DNA of 64,000 nucleotides from NCBI RefSeq assembly GCF_038397735.1, contig NZ_CP151635.1, positions 2,914,001 through 2,978,000 on the forward strand, given 5' to 3'. Within the stretch, counting starts at the first letter, position 1. Each line of letters opens with the position of its first letter. The notes beneath the pieces were generated by a model. It saw only the letters and a program-made list of their open reading frames with translations. It did not search any database and was not told where the DNA came from. Both the position numbers and the translations under genes were made by a program. This stretch comes from Microbacterium sp. LWH13-1.2 (GTDB taxonomy: Bacteria; Actinomycetota; Actinomycetes; Actinomycetales; Microbacteriaceae). This document shows, in pieces, positions 42,667-51,820 of the stretch.

Positions 42667-43905
42667 ATGCCCGCACCAGCTTTTCCCGCACCGCTCACGC
42701 TGAACTCGGGCATGCGAGCCCGTGACGCGTGGCCCCTCGATCCCGATGTGATCCACCTCAACCACGGCTCGTTCGGTGCTGTGCCCACGGCCGTCGTCGA
42801 GCAGCAGGATGCTCTGCGTCGCCGCGCCGACCTGAGCCCGGTCGAGTGGTTCCCCCGCATCGCCGAGCGGGTGCGCGCCGCCCGCGAGCGCACCGCTCCG
42901 TTCGTGGGCGCCTATGCCGAGGACAGCGCCTTCGTGCCCAACGCCTCCGCCGCGGCGACCGTGATCTACAACGCCATGCACCTCGAGCGCGGCGACGAGA
43001 TCCTCGTCACCGACCAGGGCTACGGCGCGATCACGATGGGCGCGCAGCGCCTGGCACGCCGCTTCGGAGCATCCGTCCGCGCCGTCGAGCTGCCGCTGCT
43101 GGCTTCCGACGACGAGGTCGTGCAGCGCTTCGCCGATGCGCTCACCCCGAGCACCCGCCTGATCGTGGTCGACCAGATCACCTCCCCCACCGCACGGATG
43201 CTGCCCACCCGCCGCATCGCCGAACTCGCCGCCGAGCGCGGCGTCCGCACGCTCGTCGACGGCGCCCACGCCCCAGGCCTCGTGCCGGATGCCGCCGCGG
43301 TCGCCGGCGGCGACTGGTGGTTCGGCAACCTGCACAAGTGGCCCTGCGCCCCGCGCGGCTCGGCGCTTCTCGTCACGAACGCGCCCGACCGCGACGAACT
43401 CTGGCCGCTGATCGACTCGTGGGCCGCGAACGAGGCCTACCCCGAGCGCTTCGACACCCAGGGCACGATCGACGCGACGACCTACCTGGCCACGCCCGCC
43501 TCGATCGAGTTCATCGAGGCCGAGTTCGGCTGGCACAACACCCGACAGGCGATGGCGCAGATGGCCGATGCCGGTGCCGAGATCATCGCCGAGGGCCTGC
43601 GCCCCTACGGCGACGAAGACCCGCTCACCCCGCTGCCCTCGCCCGTGCCGTCGATGCGACTCGTGCGTCTGCCCCTCGGGCTCGGGTCGACCCGCGAAGA
43701 GGCCGATGCCCTGCGCATGGACCTGCTCGACGAGACCGGCGTCGAGACCGCGTTCACGAGCTTCCGCGGAATCGGGTACTTCCGCCTGTCGGCGCACCTG
43801 TACACCGAGGCCTCGGACTTCGAGACCTTCGTCGAGCGCTGCATCCCGCAGATCCTCCGCCGAGCCGGAATCCGCACCGGCGCCGACTCCCTCATCATCC
43901 CCTGA
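42667..43905 (+). CDS. Class V PLP-dependent aminotransferase (isopenicillin-N-epimerase-like)
   Basis: A 412-residue fold-type I PLP enzyme. HLNHGSFGAVP (about 28) and the Schiff-base Lys in WWFGNLHKWPCAPRG (about 225) match the CefD/selenocysteine-lyase-like group. Asp in VDGAHAPG binds the PLP ring nitrogen. Members include epimerases, cysteine-desulfurase relatives and aminotransferases, so the reaction is not fixed by sequence. It heads an operon with a sugar-type ABC importer, 76 bp upstream of the binding protein, suggesting an amino-sugar or amino-acid-conjugate substrate. AGGAC precedes the ATG. Confidence 0.87.
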   Translation: MPAPAFPAPLTLNSGMRARDAWPLDPDVIHLNHGSFGAVPTAVVEQQDALRRRADLSPVEWFPRIAERVRAARERTAPFVGAYAEDSAFVPNASAAATVIYNAMHLERGDEILVTDQGYGAITMGAQRLARRFGASVRAVELPLLASDDEVVQRFADALTPSTRLIVVDQITSPTARMLPTRRIAELAAERGVRTLVDGAHAPGLVPDAAAVAGGDWWFGNLHKWPCAPRGSALLVTNAPDRDELWPLIDSWAANEAYPERFDTQGTIDATTYLATPASIEFIEAEFGWHNTRQAMAQMADAGAEIIAEGLRPYGDEDPLTPLPSPVPSMRLVRLPLGLGSTREEADALRMDLLDETGVETAFTSFRGIGYFRLSAHLYTEASDFETFVERCIPQILRRAGIRTGADSLIIP

Positions 43906-43920
43906 CCCGCTCCAGCCCGA

Positions 43921-43966
43921 CCCACCACCATCACCACCCGATCCACCACACCCACCACCATCACCA
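43921..43966. repeat. Direct 16-bp repeats CCCACCACCATCACCA
   Basis: Two identical copies (43921-43936 and 43951-43966) lie in the 76-bp gap between the aminotransferase stop and the binding-protein start. C/A-rich, not symmetric, no hairpin. Effect unknown; an unstructured translation-friendly leader is possible. Confidence 0.6.
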
Positions 43967-43981
43967 ACTGAGAGGCACCTC

Positions 43982-45295
43982 GTGAAGAAGAACAGAATCT
44001 TGACGACCGCCGCGGGAATCGGCACCGTCGCCGCACTCGCGCTCACCGGCTGTTCCGCAGGCGGCGGCGAATCCGCCGACGGCACCGTCACCCTGCAGAT
44101 GGTCGAGAGCCTGACCAACCCTGCGCGCACCGACCTGCTGCGCGGCCTGCTCGACGAGTTCGAGGCCGACAACCCCAAGATCAAGGTCAACCTCGTCTCG
44201 CCGCCGACCGAGCAGGCCGATGCGAAGATCCAGCAGATGCTGCAGTCCGGAAAGGGCGTCGACGTCCTCGAGGTCCGCGACATCACGGTCGGCCCGTTCG
44301 CGAACAACGGCTGGCTGCACGACATCTCAGGCGATCTCGAGAAGTGGGACGGCTGGGATGCTCTGACCGACAACGCGCAGTCCGCCTCGGTGGCCGCCGA
44401 CGGCAAGAGCTACTTCGTGCCCTACGGCTTCTACGGCCTGTCGCTCTTCTACCGCACCGACCTGGTCGAGGAGGCCGGCTTCGACGGCCCGCCGCACAGC
44501 TGGAAGGACCTGCTCGAGCAGGCCAGCGCCATCCAGGACCCCTCGAACAACATCTACGGCTACGCGTTCCGCGGTGGCGCGAACGCGAACAGCAACGTCG
44601 TCGCGGCGATCGAGGCGTACACGATCGACGGCCTCGACGTCGATGACGCATTCCTGATGGAGGACGGCTCGACGATCTTCGCCGCCCCGGAGGCTCAGGA
44701 GGCCGTCGACGACTACTTCGACCTCTTCACGGAGGCGTCCCCGCCCTCGGCCGTCTCGTGGGGCTACCCCGAGATGGTCGCCGGCTTCACCAACGGCACC
44801 ACCGCGTTCCTGTTGCAGGACCCCGAGGTCATCGCCACGGTGCAGGACTCGTCGCTGACCGAGGACCAGTGGGACACCGCTCCGCTGCTCGTAGGCCCCT
44901 CGGGCAAGGCCGCGCAGCCGCTGGCCGTCGCCGGCTGGGGCGTCGCCGAGAACAGCGAGCATCAGGATGCCGCAGTGAAGCTCGTCGAGTTCCTCTCGTC
45001 GGCCGAGCCCGCCACCGAGTTCGCGCAGGCGAACAGCCTCGTGCCGATCATCTCGGAGGCGGCGGATGACGAGTTCTACTCGACCGGCCCGTGGACGAGC
45101 TACGTGACGATGACCGAAGACCCCGAGACCTACGTCAACGTCAAGCAGCCTCGTGGTGTCAGCTGGTGGACCGAGTGGATCCAGAAGTCCGACCAGGACG
45201 TGCAGAACGTGCTGCTGGGCAACATGTCGACCAGCGAGCTGCTCGAGTCGTGGGACACCTTTTGGACCGAGAAGTACGCAGCGGAAAAGGGCTGA
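43982..45295 (+). CDS. Carbohydrate ABC transporter substrate-binding lipoprotein (CUT1, family 1)
   Basis: A 437-residue lipoprotein with signal and lipobox LALTGC (Cys about 24), then a MalE-type two-lobe binding domain (LLDEFEADNPKIKVNLVSPP; GFYGLSLFYRTDLVEEAGF; TTAFLLQDPEV). It captures an oligosaccharide or amino sugar. GTG start with GAGAGG 8 nt upstream. First gene of the transporter portion of the operon; the permease GTG follows 3 nt after the stop. Confidence 0.93.
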   Translation: MKKNRILTTAAGIGTVAALALTGCSAGGGESADGTVTLQMVESLTNPARTDLLRGLLDEFEADNPKIKVNLVSPPTEQADAKIQQMLQSGKGVDVLEVRDITVGPFANNGWLHDISGDLEKWDGWDALTDNAQSASVAADGKSYFVPYGFYGLSLFYRTDLVEEAGFDGPPHSWKDLLEQASAIQDPSNNIYGYAFRGGANANSNVVAAIEAYTIDGLDVDDAFLMEDGSTIFAAPEAQEAVDDYFDLFTEASPPSAVSWGYPEMVAGFTNGTTAFLLQDPEVIATVQDSSLTEDQWDTAPLLVGPSGKAAQPLAVAGWGVAENSEHQDAAVKLVEFLSSAEPATEFAQANSLVPIISEAADDEFYSTGPWTSYVTMTEDPETYVNVKQPRGVSWWTEWIQKSDQDVQNVLLGNMSTSELLESWDTFWTEKYAAEKG

Positions 45296-45298
45296 TCC

Positions 45299-46249
45299 GT
45301 GACTCGGACCACTCTCGAAGGGGGCTCCGTCGGCACCGCCGGCGGGGCCTCCCCGGCATCCCGCCGGCGCCGCCCGTTCCGTGGCCGCCACGCGCTGACG
45401 CTGCTGGCCTTCATGGCCCCGGCGATCGTGTTCGTGTGCTGGTTCACCTACTGGCCCATGCTGCAGGGTGCACGCATGGCCTTCCACGACTGGAACCTGT
45501 GGGATCTCACGTCTACCCCCTGGGTGGGCTTCGACAACTTCGTCACGGTCTTCCAGGACCCGGCGTTCCCCGTCGTCGCCTGGAACTCGGTGCTGTGGGT
45601 CGTCGGGTCGCTCGTGCCGCAGCTCGTGATCGGGTTCCTGATCGCGCTCGCGCTGCGCAAGCGGTTCCGCTTCCGCGGTCTCTATCAGGCGCTCGTGTTC
45701 TTCCCGTGGGCCGTCTCCGGCTTCCTGATCGGCATGCTGTTCCGCTGGATGTTCAACGCCGAGTTCGGCGTCGTGAACGACGTGCTCATGAAGGCGGGGC
45801 TGATCGATGCCCCGCTCCCCTGGCTGGCCGACCCGAAGCTCGCGATGTTCGCGGTCATCGTGGCCAACATCTGGTACGGCGTGACGTTCTTCGCGATCAT
45901 GATCCTCGCAGCGCTCCAGTCGGTGCCTGACGAGATGCTCGAGGCCGCGAGCCTCGACGGTGCAGGCAAGGTGCGCCAGCTGTTCTCGATCATCATCCCG
46001 TACATCTCGATGACGCTGCTGCTGACGATCCTGCTGCGCATCATCTGGATCTTCAACTTCCCCGACATCATCTACGCGATGACGAACGGCGGACCGGCGA
46101 ACCAGACGCACATCATCACGACGTGGATGATCAACTACACCCAGCAGGGCAACTACGGCATCGCGAGCGCGATCGGACTCATCGTCGTCGCGTTCCTGTT
46201 CGTGTTCTGCGCGTTCTACCTGATGGCGATGCGGAGGGTCCAGCGATGA
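45299..46249 (+). CDS. Carbohydrate ABC transporter permease 1 (MalF/UgpA type)
   Basis: A 316-residue protein with six transmembrane segments and the EAA cytosolic loop (DEMLEAASLDGAGKVRQLFSIIIP, about 215-238) that docks the ATPase. GTG start 3 nt after the binding-protein gene. The stop overlaps the second permease ATG by 4 bp. Confidence 0.94.
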   Translation: MTRTTLEGGSVGTAGGASPASRRRRPFRGRHALTLLAFMAPAIVFVCWFTYWPMLQGARMAFHDWNLWDLTSTPWVGFDNFVTVFQDPAFPVVAWNSVLWVVGSLVPQLVIGFLIALALRKRFRFRGLYQALVFFPWAVSGFLIGMLFRWMFNAEFGVVNDVLMKAGLIDAPLPWLADPKLAMFAVIVANIWYGVTFFAIMILAALQSVPDEMLEAASLDGAGKVRQLFSIIIPYISMTLLLTILLRIIWIFNFPDIIYAMTNGGPANQTHIITTWMINYTQQGNYGIASAIGLIVVAFLFVFCAFYLMAMRRVQR

Positions 46250-47151
46250 CCATCACCGGAACCACGGTCACCGAGACCCGGCGTCTCACCGTCCCCGACA
46301 TCGCGAAGGCACCGCGACCGAAGCGCAAGGCGTCGGTCGGCGGCGTCATCCGCGTCGTCGGACTCGGCCTCTGGCTCGTCATCACGCTGTTCCCGCTCTA
46401 CTGGATCGCGCTGACATCGTTCAAGTCGCCGGGAACGATCAACTCGTTCCCGATCGAGTACTGGCCGAGTGAGCCGTCGTTCGACAACTACGTCAGCCTG
46501 TTCCAGCAGAGCTCGTTCGGGGTCTTCCTCGCCAACTCCGCGATCGTGGCGACGATCGCGGGCGCGGTGGCGACGCTGATCGCGCTGCTCAGCGCCTACG
46601 TGATCGCCCGCTTCGAGTTCCGCGGCAAGGGCACGGTGCTGGTCGCGTTCCTGCTGACGCAGATGATCCCCGCGTTCATCGCGCTGGGGCCGCTGTATTC
46701 GATGATGACCGACCTCGGGCTCGTCGACACCAAGCCCGGCCTGATCCTCGTGTACATCGCGGTCTGTATCCCGTTCTCCACGGTCATGCTCCGCGGCTTC
46801 TTCGAGAACGTCCCCGACGCGCTCGAAGAGGCGGCCATGATCGACGGGTGCTCGCGCTTCGGCGCTCTGTTCCGGGTGCTCGTGCCGGTGATGACCCCGG
46901 GCATCATCGCGGCGTTCATCTTCAACTTCGTCAACTGCTGGAACGAGCTGTTCCTGTCGGTCGTGTTGATGAACACCGATGCCAACCGCACGGTGCCGTC
47001 GGCGCTGAACGGCTTCATCTCGACATTCAACATCGACTGGGGCTCGATGAGCGCCGCAGCCGTGCTGACGATCCTGCCGACCATGGTGATGTTCGCTCTC
47101 GCGAGCCGCTGGATCGTGCAGGGACTGACAGCCGGAGCCGTCAAGGAGTAG
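46246..47151 (+). CDS. Carbohydrate ABC transporter permease 2 (MalG/UgpE type)
   Basis: A 301-residue six-helix permease with EAA loop DALEEAAMIDGCSRFGALFRVLVP (about 195-218). Partner of the upstream permease. No ATPase gene follows; as in many actinobacteria, a shared MsmK/MsiK-type ATPase encoded elsewhere would energise it. A perfect hairpin terminator lies 15 bp past the stop. Confidence 0.94.
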   Translation: MTITGTTVTETRRLTVPDIAKAPRPKRKASVGGVIRVVGLGLWLVITLFPLYWIALTSFKSPGTINSFPIEYWPSEPSFDNYVSLFQQSSFGVFLANSAIVATIAGAVATLIALLSAYVIARFEFRGKGTVLVAFLLTQMIPAFIALGPLYSMMTDLGLVDTKPGLILVYIAVCIPFSTVMLRGFFENVPDALEEAAMIDGCSRFGALFRVLVPVMTPGIIAAFIFNFVNCWNELFLSVVLMNTDANRTVPSALNGFISTFNIDWGSMSAAAVLTILPTMVMFALASRWIVQGLTAGAVKE

Positions 47152-47165
47152 GTCTCCTCGCACAC

Positions 47166-47204
47166 GACGAAGGCCGCCGTTCATCCCGAACGGCGGCCTT
47201 CGTC
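47166..47204. terminator. Bidirectional intrinsic terminator
   Basis: Perfect 17-bp stem 47166-47182 / 47188-47204 with loop ATCCC, between the convergent permease and AKR genes. The stem GACGAAGGCCGCCGTTC is of the AAGGC type common as terminators in Microbacteriaceae. Confidence 0.88.
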
Positions 47205-47213
47205 ATGCGGCCA

Positions 47214-48227
47214 TCAGACCAGGCGCGCGTTCGGCGACACCGAGTAGGTGGCCTCGGCGTCGCGGTTGACCGTGTCGCCCAGCGCGGTGTCGATCGCGGC
47301 GAGCGTGTCGGCGTCGAGCGTCACACCGGACGCCTTGACCGTGTCGGCGAGCTGCTCGGGACGCGAGGCGCCGACCAGGGCCGCCGCGACGTTCGGATTC
47401 TGCAGCACCCATGCGATCGCGAGCTGCGGCATCGAGAGGCCAGCCTCTTCGGCGATCGGCTTCAGCTTCTGCACGGCGGTGAGGATGTCGTCCTTCAGGA
47501 AGCTCTTGATGAAGTCCGCGCCGCTGTGCGGGTCGGTCGCGCGCGAGCCGTCGGGGACAGGCTGACCCGGCAGGTACTTGCCCGAGAGCACGCCCTGCGC
47601 CATCGGCGACCAGACGATCTGAGAGATGCCGAGCTCTTCGGACGCCGGCACGACCTTGCCCTCGATCACGCGGTGCAGCATCGAGTACTGCGGCTGGTTC
47701 GAGATGAGCTGCACCCCGAGCTGCTTCGCGAGAGCGTGGCCCTCGCGAAGCTGCTCCGCCGTCCACTCGGAGACGCCGATGTAGAGGGCCTTGCCCTGAC
47801 GGACGACGTCGGCGAACGCCTGGAACGTCTCTTCCAGCGGGGTCTCGTAGTCGAAACGGTGCGCCTGGTAGAGGTCGACGTAGTCGGTGCCGAGTCGCGT
47901 CAGCGAGCCGTTGATCGACTCGAGGATGTGCTTACGGCTCAGACCGGTGTCGTTCGGGCCCTTGGGGCCGGTCGGGAAGTAGACCTTCGTGAAGATCTCG
48001 AGGCTCTCGCGACGCTGGCCCTCGAGCGCCTTGCCGAGCACGACCTCCGCCGCCGTGTTGGCATACGTGTCGGCCGTGTCGAATGTGGTGATGCCGGCGT
48101 CGAGCGCCGCATGCACGGTCTTGACGGCGGCGTCGTCGCCGACCTGTGAAGCATGGGTGACCCAGTTGCCGTAGGTGATCTCAGAGACCTTGAGACCGCT
48201 GTTGCCGAGATAACGATAGTTGACCAT
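47214..48227 (-). CDS. Aldo/keto reductase, potassium-channel beta-subunit/YghZ type
   Basis: A 337-residue AKR with the catalytic set Asp in TFDTADTYANT (about 50), Tyr (about 55), Lys in FTKVYFP (about 80) and His in LYQAHRFD (about 120). Length and the C-terminal GASRPEQLADTVKASGV segment place it with the AKR6/14 group (Kv-beta-like, L-glyceraldehyde-3-phosphate reductase YghZ). It would reduce reactive aldehydes with NADPH. Monocistronic, convergent with the permease operon. Confidence 0.9.
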   Translation of the reverse strand: MVNYRYLGNSGLKVSEITYGNWVTHASQVGDDAAVKTVHAALDAGITTFDTADTYANTAAEVVLGKALEGQRRESLEIFTKVYFPTGPKGPNDTGLSRKHILESINGSLTRLGTDYVDLYQAHRFDYETPLEETFQAFADVVRQGKALYIGVSEWTAEQLREGHALAKQLGVQLISNQPQYSMLHRVIEGKVVPASEELGISQIVWSPMAQGVLSGKYLPGQPVPDGSRATDPHSGADFIKSFLKDDILTAVQKLKPIAEEAGLSMPQLAIAWVLQNPNVAAALVGASRPEQLADTVKASGVTLDADTLAAIDTALGDTVNRDAEATYSVSPNARLV

Positions 48228-48327
48228 GCGACAACGCTACCGGCGGTCGCAGACACCGGGCCCGGATCTCCGTGACCGGTCAGGTATATCCTTCTGGGAC
48301 TCTCCCACGGAAGGCAGGCAGGCCGTC

Positions 48328-48810
48328 ATGCGTAGATACTCCCTCCTGCTGCTGCTTGCCGCGGTGACCATCGGGGTCACCGCGTGCACTCCTGCCACCC
48401 CCAAGCCGACGGAGACGACGGTGACCGATGGAACCGCAGAGAAGCAGGGCGACGGCGTTCTGCGCACAGACCTCGCTCCCATCGCGAAGCGCTACCCGCA
48501 GCTCAGCGCGGCCGAATCGGTCGCGTGGATGGGCGGCACGACCGGGTCGAGTGGGATCGGCCCCACCACATACTGGGTGGATGTCGTCGCGATGCTCCCC
48601 GAGTCCGAGATCGAGGCGCTGCGCAGCACCGCCGGTCTCGAGCGGATCGACGCTCCCGTCCTGGTGCCGGGCATGGCTTCCCAGGTGCCCGCGGGATCCT
48701 TCGAAGGCTCCGCCGAGCTGGACGCCCTGTTCTCGGCCGAGGGCTACAGTGCCTCAGTCGCGATCGATCCCGCTACCCGAACAGTGGTGCTGACCGGCCT
48801 CTTCGAGTAG
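48328..48810 (+). CDS. Putative lipoprotein, 160 residues
   Basis: A signal peptide (MRRYSLLLLLAAVTIG) ends in the lipobox GVTAC with Cys at about 20, so it is a membrane-anchored surface lipoprotein. The 140-residue mature part has no recognised domain; it is acidic and contains SAAESVAWMGG and AELDALFSAEGYSASV. Ribosome site weak (AAGGCAGG). Divergent from the AKR gene; both promoters share about 100 bp. Confidence 0.82.
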   Translation: MRRYSLLLLLAAVTIGVTACTPATPKPTETTVTDGTAEKQGDGVLRTDLAPIAKRYPQLSAAESVAWMGGTTGSSGIGPTTYWVDVVAMLPESEIEALRSTAGLERIDAPVLVPGMASQVPAGSFEGSAELDALFSAEGYSASVAIDPATRTVVLTGLFE

Positions 48811-48837
48811 CGGCTACCGGAAGCGGACCCCGCGTCC

Positions 48838-50466
48838 TCAGACCCGGGGCTCGACCAGCTGCTCCTGCTCCTCGAGCGTCTGGGCCTGCGCACGCTTCTC
48901 CGCGAGCTCGCGCTCCTCGGCCTGCGCACGCTCCTGTGCCGCCTGCTCGGCCTCCTTGCGCTCTGCACGCGTCTGCGGTTCAGTCGGCGACGCATCCGCC
49001 TGGATGCCCTGCGACTGCACGTTCACGATCGCCGCACGGTCGCGGAAGCCCTCGGCGGTGACCTTGTCGAGCGCGACCTGCTTGCGGATCGCCGCGGCCT
49101 TCTCGTAGAGCGACGGGTCGCCGTAGGACGTGAGCACCTTCACGAGCACCGGAAGCAGCTCGATCATGAAGAACAGCGCCGCGATCAGGATGTGCGCCCA
49201 GAGGATCGTGGGCTCCTTCTCGCTGAGCCTGTTCAGCCCGCTGATCTGGCTGAGCAGTCCGATCGCCCCTGCATTGCCGGATGCCACGGACTCGGCACGC
49301 GCGTTGTAGGCGGCGAGCGCGGTGTCGTAGCTGTCACGCGCGGCGGGGAGCTGCGACTGCGCCTCCTCGCGGTTCTGCGTCTCGGAGGTGCTGGTGTTCT
49401 CCTTCGCGGCGGTACCCGCAGCGGCGAGCTCCTCGTTGGCCGTGCGCAGCTGGGCGGCGAGCGCGTCGTAGGTCTGCTGCGCCTCGGCGAGCTGGGCCTG
49501 GGCGGCATCCGAGCTCGCGCCCTCGCCGTTCACGCCGGTGCAGCCGGGCACGGTGCCCGCACCTTCACCCGTCAGCTCGCACTGGTACAGCACGCGCGCC
49601 TGGTCGATGACGCCCTGCTGGGCTGTCATCTTGGCGGTGAGGTCGTCGACCGTGGCCTGGGCTGCGGACTCGCTCGCGGAGGACGAGTCGGTGCCTGCGA
49701 CGATGCCCGTGGCCGCCTGGTTCTCGAGCTCGGCGACGCGGTCGGATGCCGCGTCCAGCGCCTTCTTCTCGGGGCCCGTCTCGAGCGCATCCTGATCGGC
49801 CTGCGCCTGCGTGATGTTGGTCGATGCGACTTCGCGCGCGATGTCGTTGTGGAAGATCTGCAGCACGAGCGGCTCGGCGACGACGAAGCCGATGATCGCG
49901 GCCATGATCACACGCGGGATGGCGAGGCCGATGAGCCGCCAGACGTTGCGGGTCGACGACATGGTCGAGGTGAGGAAGCGGTCGAGGTTGAAGATGATCA
50001 GCGCCCACACGATCGCGAGCGGCACGGCCAGCCAGATCGCGGCCTGCACACCCGTGGTCAGCGCGAACAGCATCGAGATGGCCGAGACCAGCGCGGTGCC
50101 GGCGAGCACGAAGAACATCTGCACGAACCGCGGGGTCTCACCGGGCACGCGGTCGAGGATCTCACCTTCGGCCCCACCGAGGATCGCGAGCTTCCGCAGA
50201 CGCGAACCAGGCACGCGGGGAGTGCGCTCGCGCGGCTGGCGACGCGGCTTCGGCTCACGCACCGGCGTGACGGGCGCCGCGGCATCCTGCCCACCTTCTG
50301 CGTCGAGCGGGGTGGAGTCGACCGGCTCCGGCGCCTGCAGATCGGCACCCGTGGGCTCGTATGCCCGCAGGAAGTCGAGGTCGTCCGTGTCAGCGTTCGG
50401 GTCGCTGTCGAGGATGATCCGACCCTGCGAATCGAACCGTCCGGGGCGGTGAGCGGAATAGGGCAT
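48838..50466 (-). CDS. DUF4407 membrane protein with long coiled coil
   Basis: A 542-residue protein with three N-terminal/middle transmembrane segments (FVQMFFVLAGTALVSAISMLF, IWLAVPLAIVWALIIFNL, IPRVIMAAIIGFVVAEPLVL), an extracytoplasmic coiled-coil region (about 220-395, Ala/Glu/Gln-rich, with a Cys pair in YQCELTG...PGCTG) and a further membrane segment (AHILIAALFFMIELLPVLVKVL). A charged cytosolic tail full of EQAAQERAQAEERE-like repeats ends it. This is the layout of DUF4407, whose function is unknown. It stands alone, upstream of the TetR gene on the same strand by 79 bp. Confidence 0.88.
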   Translation of the reverse strand: MPYSAHRPGRFDSQGRIILDSDPNADTDDLDFLRAYEPTGADLQAPEPVDSTPLDAEGGQDAAAPVTPVREPKPRRQPRERTPRVPGSRLRKLAILGGAEGEILDRVPGETPRFVQMFFVLAGTALVSAISMLFALTTGVQAAIWLAVPLAIVWALIIFNLDRFLTSTMSSTRNVWRLIGLAIPRVIMAAIIGFVVAEPLVLQIFHNDIAREVASTNITQAQADQDALETGPEKKALDAASDRVAELENQAATGIVAGTDSSSASESAAQATVDDLTAKMTAQQGVIDQARVLYQCELTGEGAGTVPGCTGVNGEGASSDAAQAQLAEAQQTYDALAAQLRTANEELAAAGTAAKENTSTSETQNREEAQSQLPAARDSYDTALAAYNARAESVASGNAGAIGLLSQISGLNRLSEKEPTILWAHILIAALFFMIELLPVLVKVLTSYGDPSLYEKAAAIRKQVALDKVTAEGFRDRAAIVNVQSQGIQADASPTEPQTRAERKEAEQAAQERAQAEERELAEKRAQAQTLEEQEQLVEPRV

Positions 50467-50545
50467 TCCGACAATCTACGAAAGGTCGCCTGTGGATAAC
50501 GTGCACGAACCCTGTGTCTCCGCCTCTGCTGTGCTCTGAGAAGGG

Positions 50546-51124
50546 TCAGCGAGGGAGCATGCGGGTGATCGTATCGGCACTCGCGGCGAGCGCGTCGTCG
50601 AGCGAGAAATGCCCTGCGGCGCACAGGGTTCCGAGACCGTGCACGAGCCCCCAGACGCCGGTGACGCCGCTCTCGCTGTCGAGTCCTGCGGCGACGGATG
50701 CGGCCGACAGCAGCTCTTCGAGCTCGACGATCAGCGGCGCCATGGTCTCGCTCGGCTCACCGGGGATGCACACGGTCGGATCGTAGATCACGTCGAAGCC
50801 GTGCGGATGCTCGACCGCGAAGCGGATGTAGGCGGCTCCGCCCTCGATCGCGGCGGATGCGGGGCCGGAGGCGCCCTCGATCGCGGTGCGCACGGCCGTG
50901 ACCAGGTCGGCCATGCTCCGCTCGGCGAGCACCTTGAGCAGGCCCCGACGGTCGGAGAAGTGGTGATACGGCGCGTTGTGACTCACGTCGGCGGCGCGGG
51001 CGACCTCGCGCAGGCTGATCTCGCCTGCGGGCTTCTCTGCGAGCAGCTGCATCGCCGCCGCCTCGAGAGCGTGGGCGAGGTCACCGTGGTGATAGCCGGA
51101 TCGGGAACTTGACACAAGCAACAT
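50546..51124 (-). CDS. TetR-family regulator (WHG effector domain)
   Basis: A 192-residue TetR/AcrR repressor. DNA-binding part at about 10-60 (EISLREVARAADVSHNAPYHHFSDRRGLLKVLAER), then a WHG-type ligand domain. It is divergent from a flavin oxidoreductase across 57 bp containing two palindromes 20 bp apart, so it almost certainly represses that gene and itself. Effector unknown; an electrophile or quinone is plausible given the target. Confidence 0.92.
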   Translation of the reverse strand: MLLVSSSRSGYHHGDLAHALEAAAMQLLAEKPAGEISLREVARAADVSHNAPYHHFSDRRGLLKVLAERSMADLVTAVRTAIEGASGPASAAIEGGAAYIRFAVEHPHGFDVIYDPTVCIPGEPSETMAPLIVELEELLSAASVAAGLDSESGVTGVWGLVHGLGTLCAAGHFSLDDALAASADTITRMLPR

Positions 51125-51135
51125 TGTTGCCTATC

Positions 51136-51168
51136 TTGACAGTGTCCACCAGTTCTTGACACTGTCAA
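51136..51168. promoter_or_regulatory. Two tandem TetR operators TTGACA-N-TGTCAA
   Basis: TTGACACTGTCAA (51156-51168) is a perfect 13-bp palindrome; TTGACAGTGTCCA (51136-51148) has one mismatched pair. Centres are exactly 20 bp apart, placing two dimers on one helix face. The TTGACA halves can double as -35 boxes for both divergent genes. Confidence 0.75.
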
Positions 51169-51181
51169 CATAGGAGTCCGC

Positions 51182-51820
51182 ATGTCTTCCGCCCTGATCA
51201 TCGACGACCACCCGGATGCCCGGTCCCTCACCGCAGAACTCGCTCGACGCTATGCCGCGGCACACGGCGACGCCCGCGTCCTCGCCCTGCGCGATCTCGA
51301 CTTCGATCCGTCGCTGCGCTTCGGCTACCGCGAGCGGATGCAGCTCGAGCCCGACCTGATCGACGCCAAGCGCGCGCTGGCCGAAGCGCAGACGGTCGTG
51401 GTGTTCACGCCGCTCTGGTGGGGGTCGGTGCCCGCACTACTGAAGGGCTTCTTCGATCGGGCGCTGCTGCCGCAGCAGGAGTACCGCTACTCGAAGCTCG
51501 GCATGCCCGAGGGGCTGCTGACCGCAGCGAACGGCCGCCTGTTCCTGCTGGCGGACACCCCGTGGTTCCTCACGCCCTTCACCGGGCTGCCGGCGCAGAC
51601 GCACGTCGCGCGAGGGACTCTGCGGTTCTGCGGCATCCGCCGGGTGCGCACCACCCGGATGCTCGGCGTCAAGGACGCGAGCCCCGCGCGCATCGAGTCG
51701 TGGCTGTCGCGCGCAGAGTCCCTCGGTCGTCGAGACGGCCTCCGCGATCGGAGCGGTGTCGCCGAGCCTCAGGCCATCGCGGCGGAGGCAGCCTCGTCTT
51801 CGGTCGTCGCGACGAGCTGA
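51182..51820 (+). CDS. NAD(P)H dehydrogenase/quinone reductase, flavodoxin-2 fold
   Basis: A 212-residue flavoprotein of the KefF/MdaB/NQO type: [20 protein letters not shown], phosphate/flavin loop [21 protein letters not shown] (about 77-97) and [14 protein letters not shown]. It reduces quinones or electrophiles by two electrons with FMN/FAD. AGGAG lies 6 nt before the ATG. The C-terminal 40 residues (about [15 protein letters not shown] onward) overlap the rlmN 3' end on the other strand by 52 bp. Controlled by the divergent TetR protein. Confidence 0.88.
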   Translation: MSSALIIDDHPDARSLTAELARRYAAAHGDARVLALRDLDFDPSLRFGYRERMQLEPDLIDAKRALAEAQTVVVFTPLWWGSVPALLKGFFDRALLPQQEYRYSKLGMPEGLLTAANGRLFLLADTPWFLTPFTGLPAQTHVARGTLRFCGIRRVRTTRMLGVKDASPARIESWLSRAESLGRRDGLRDRSGVAEPQAIAAEAASSSVVATS

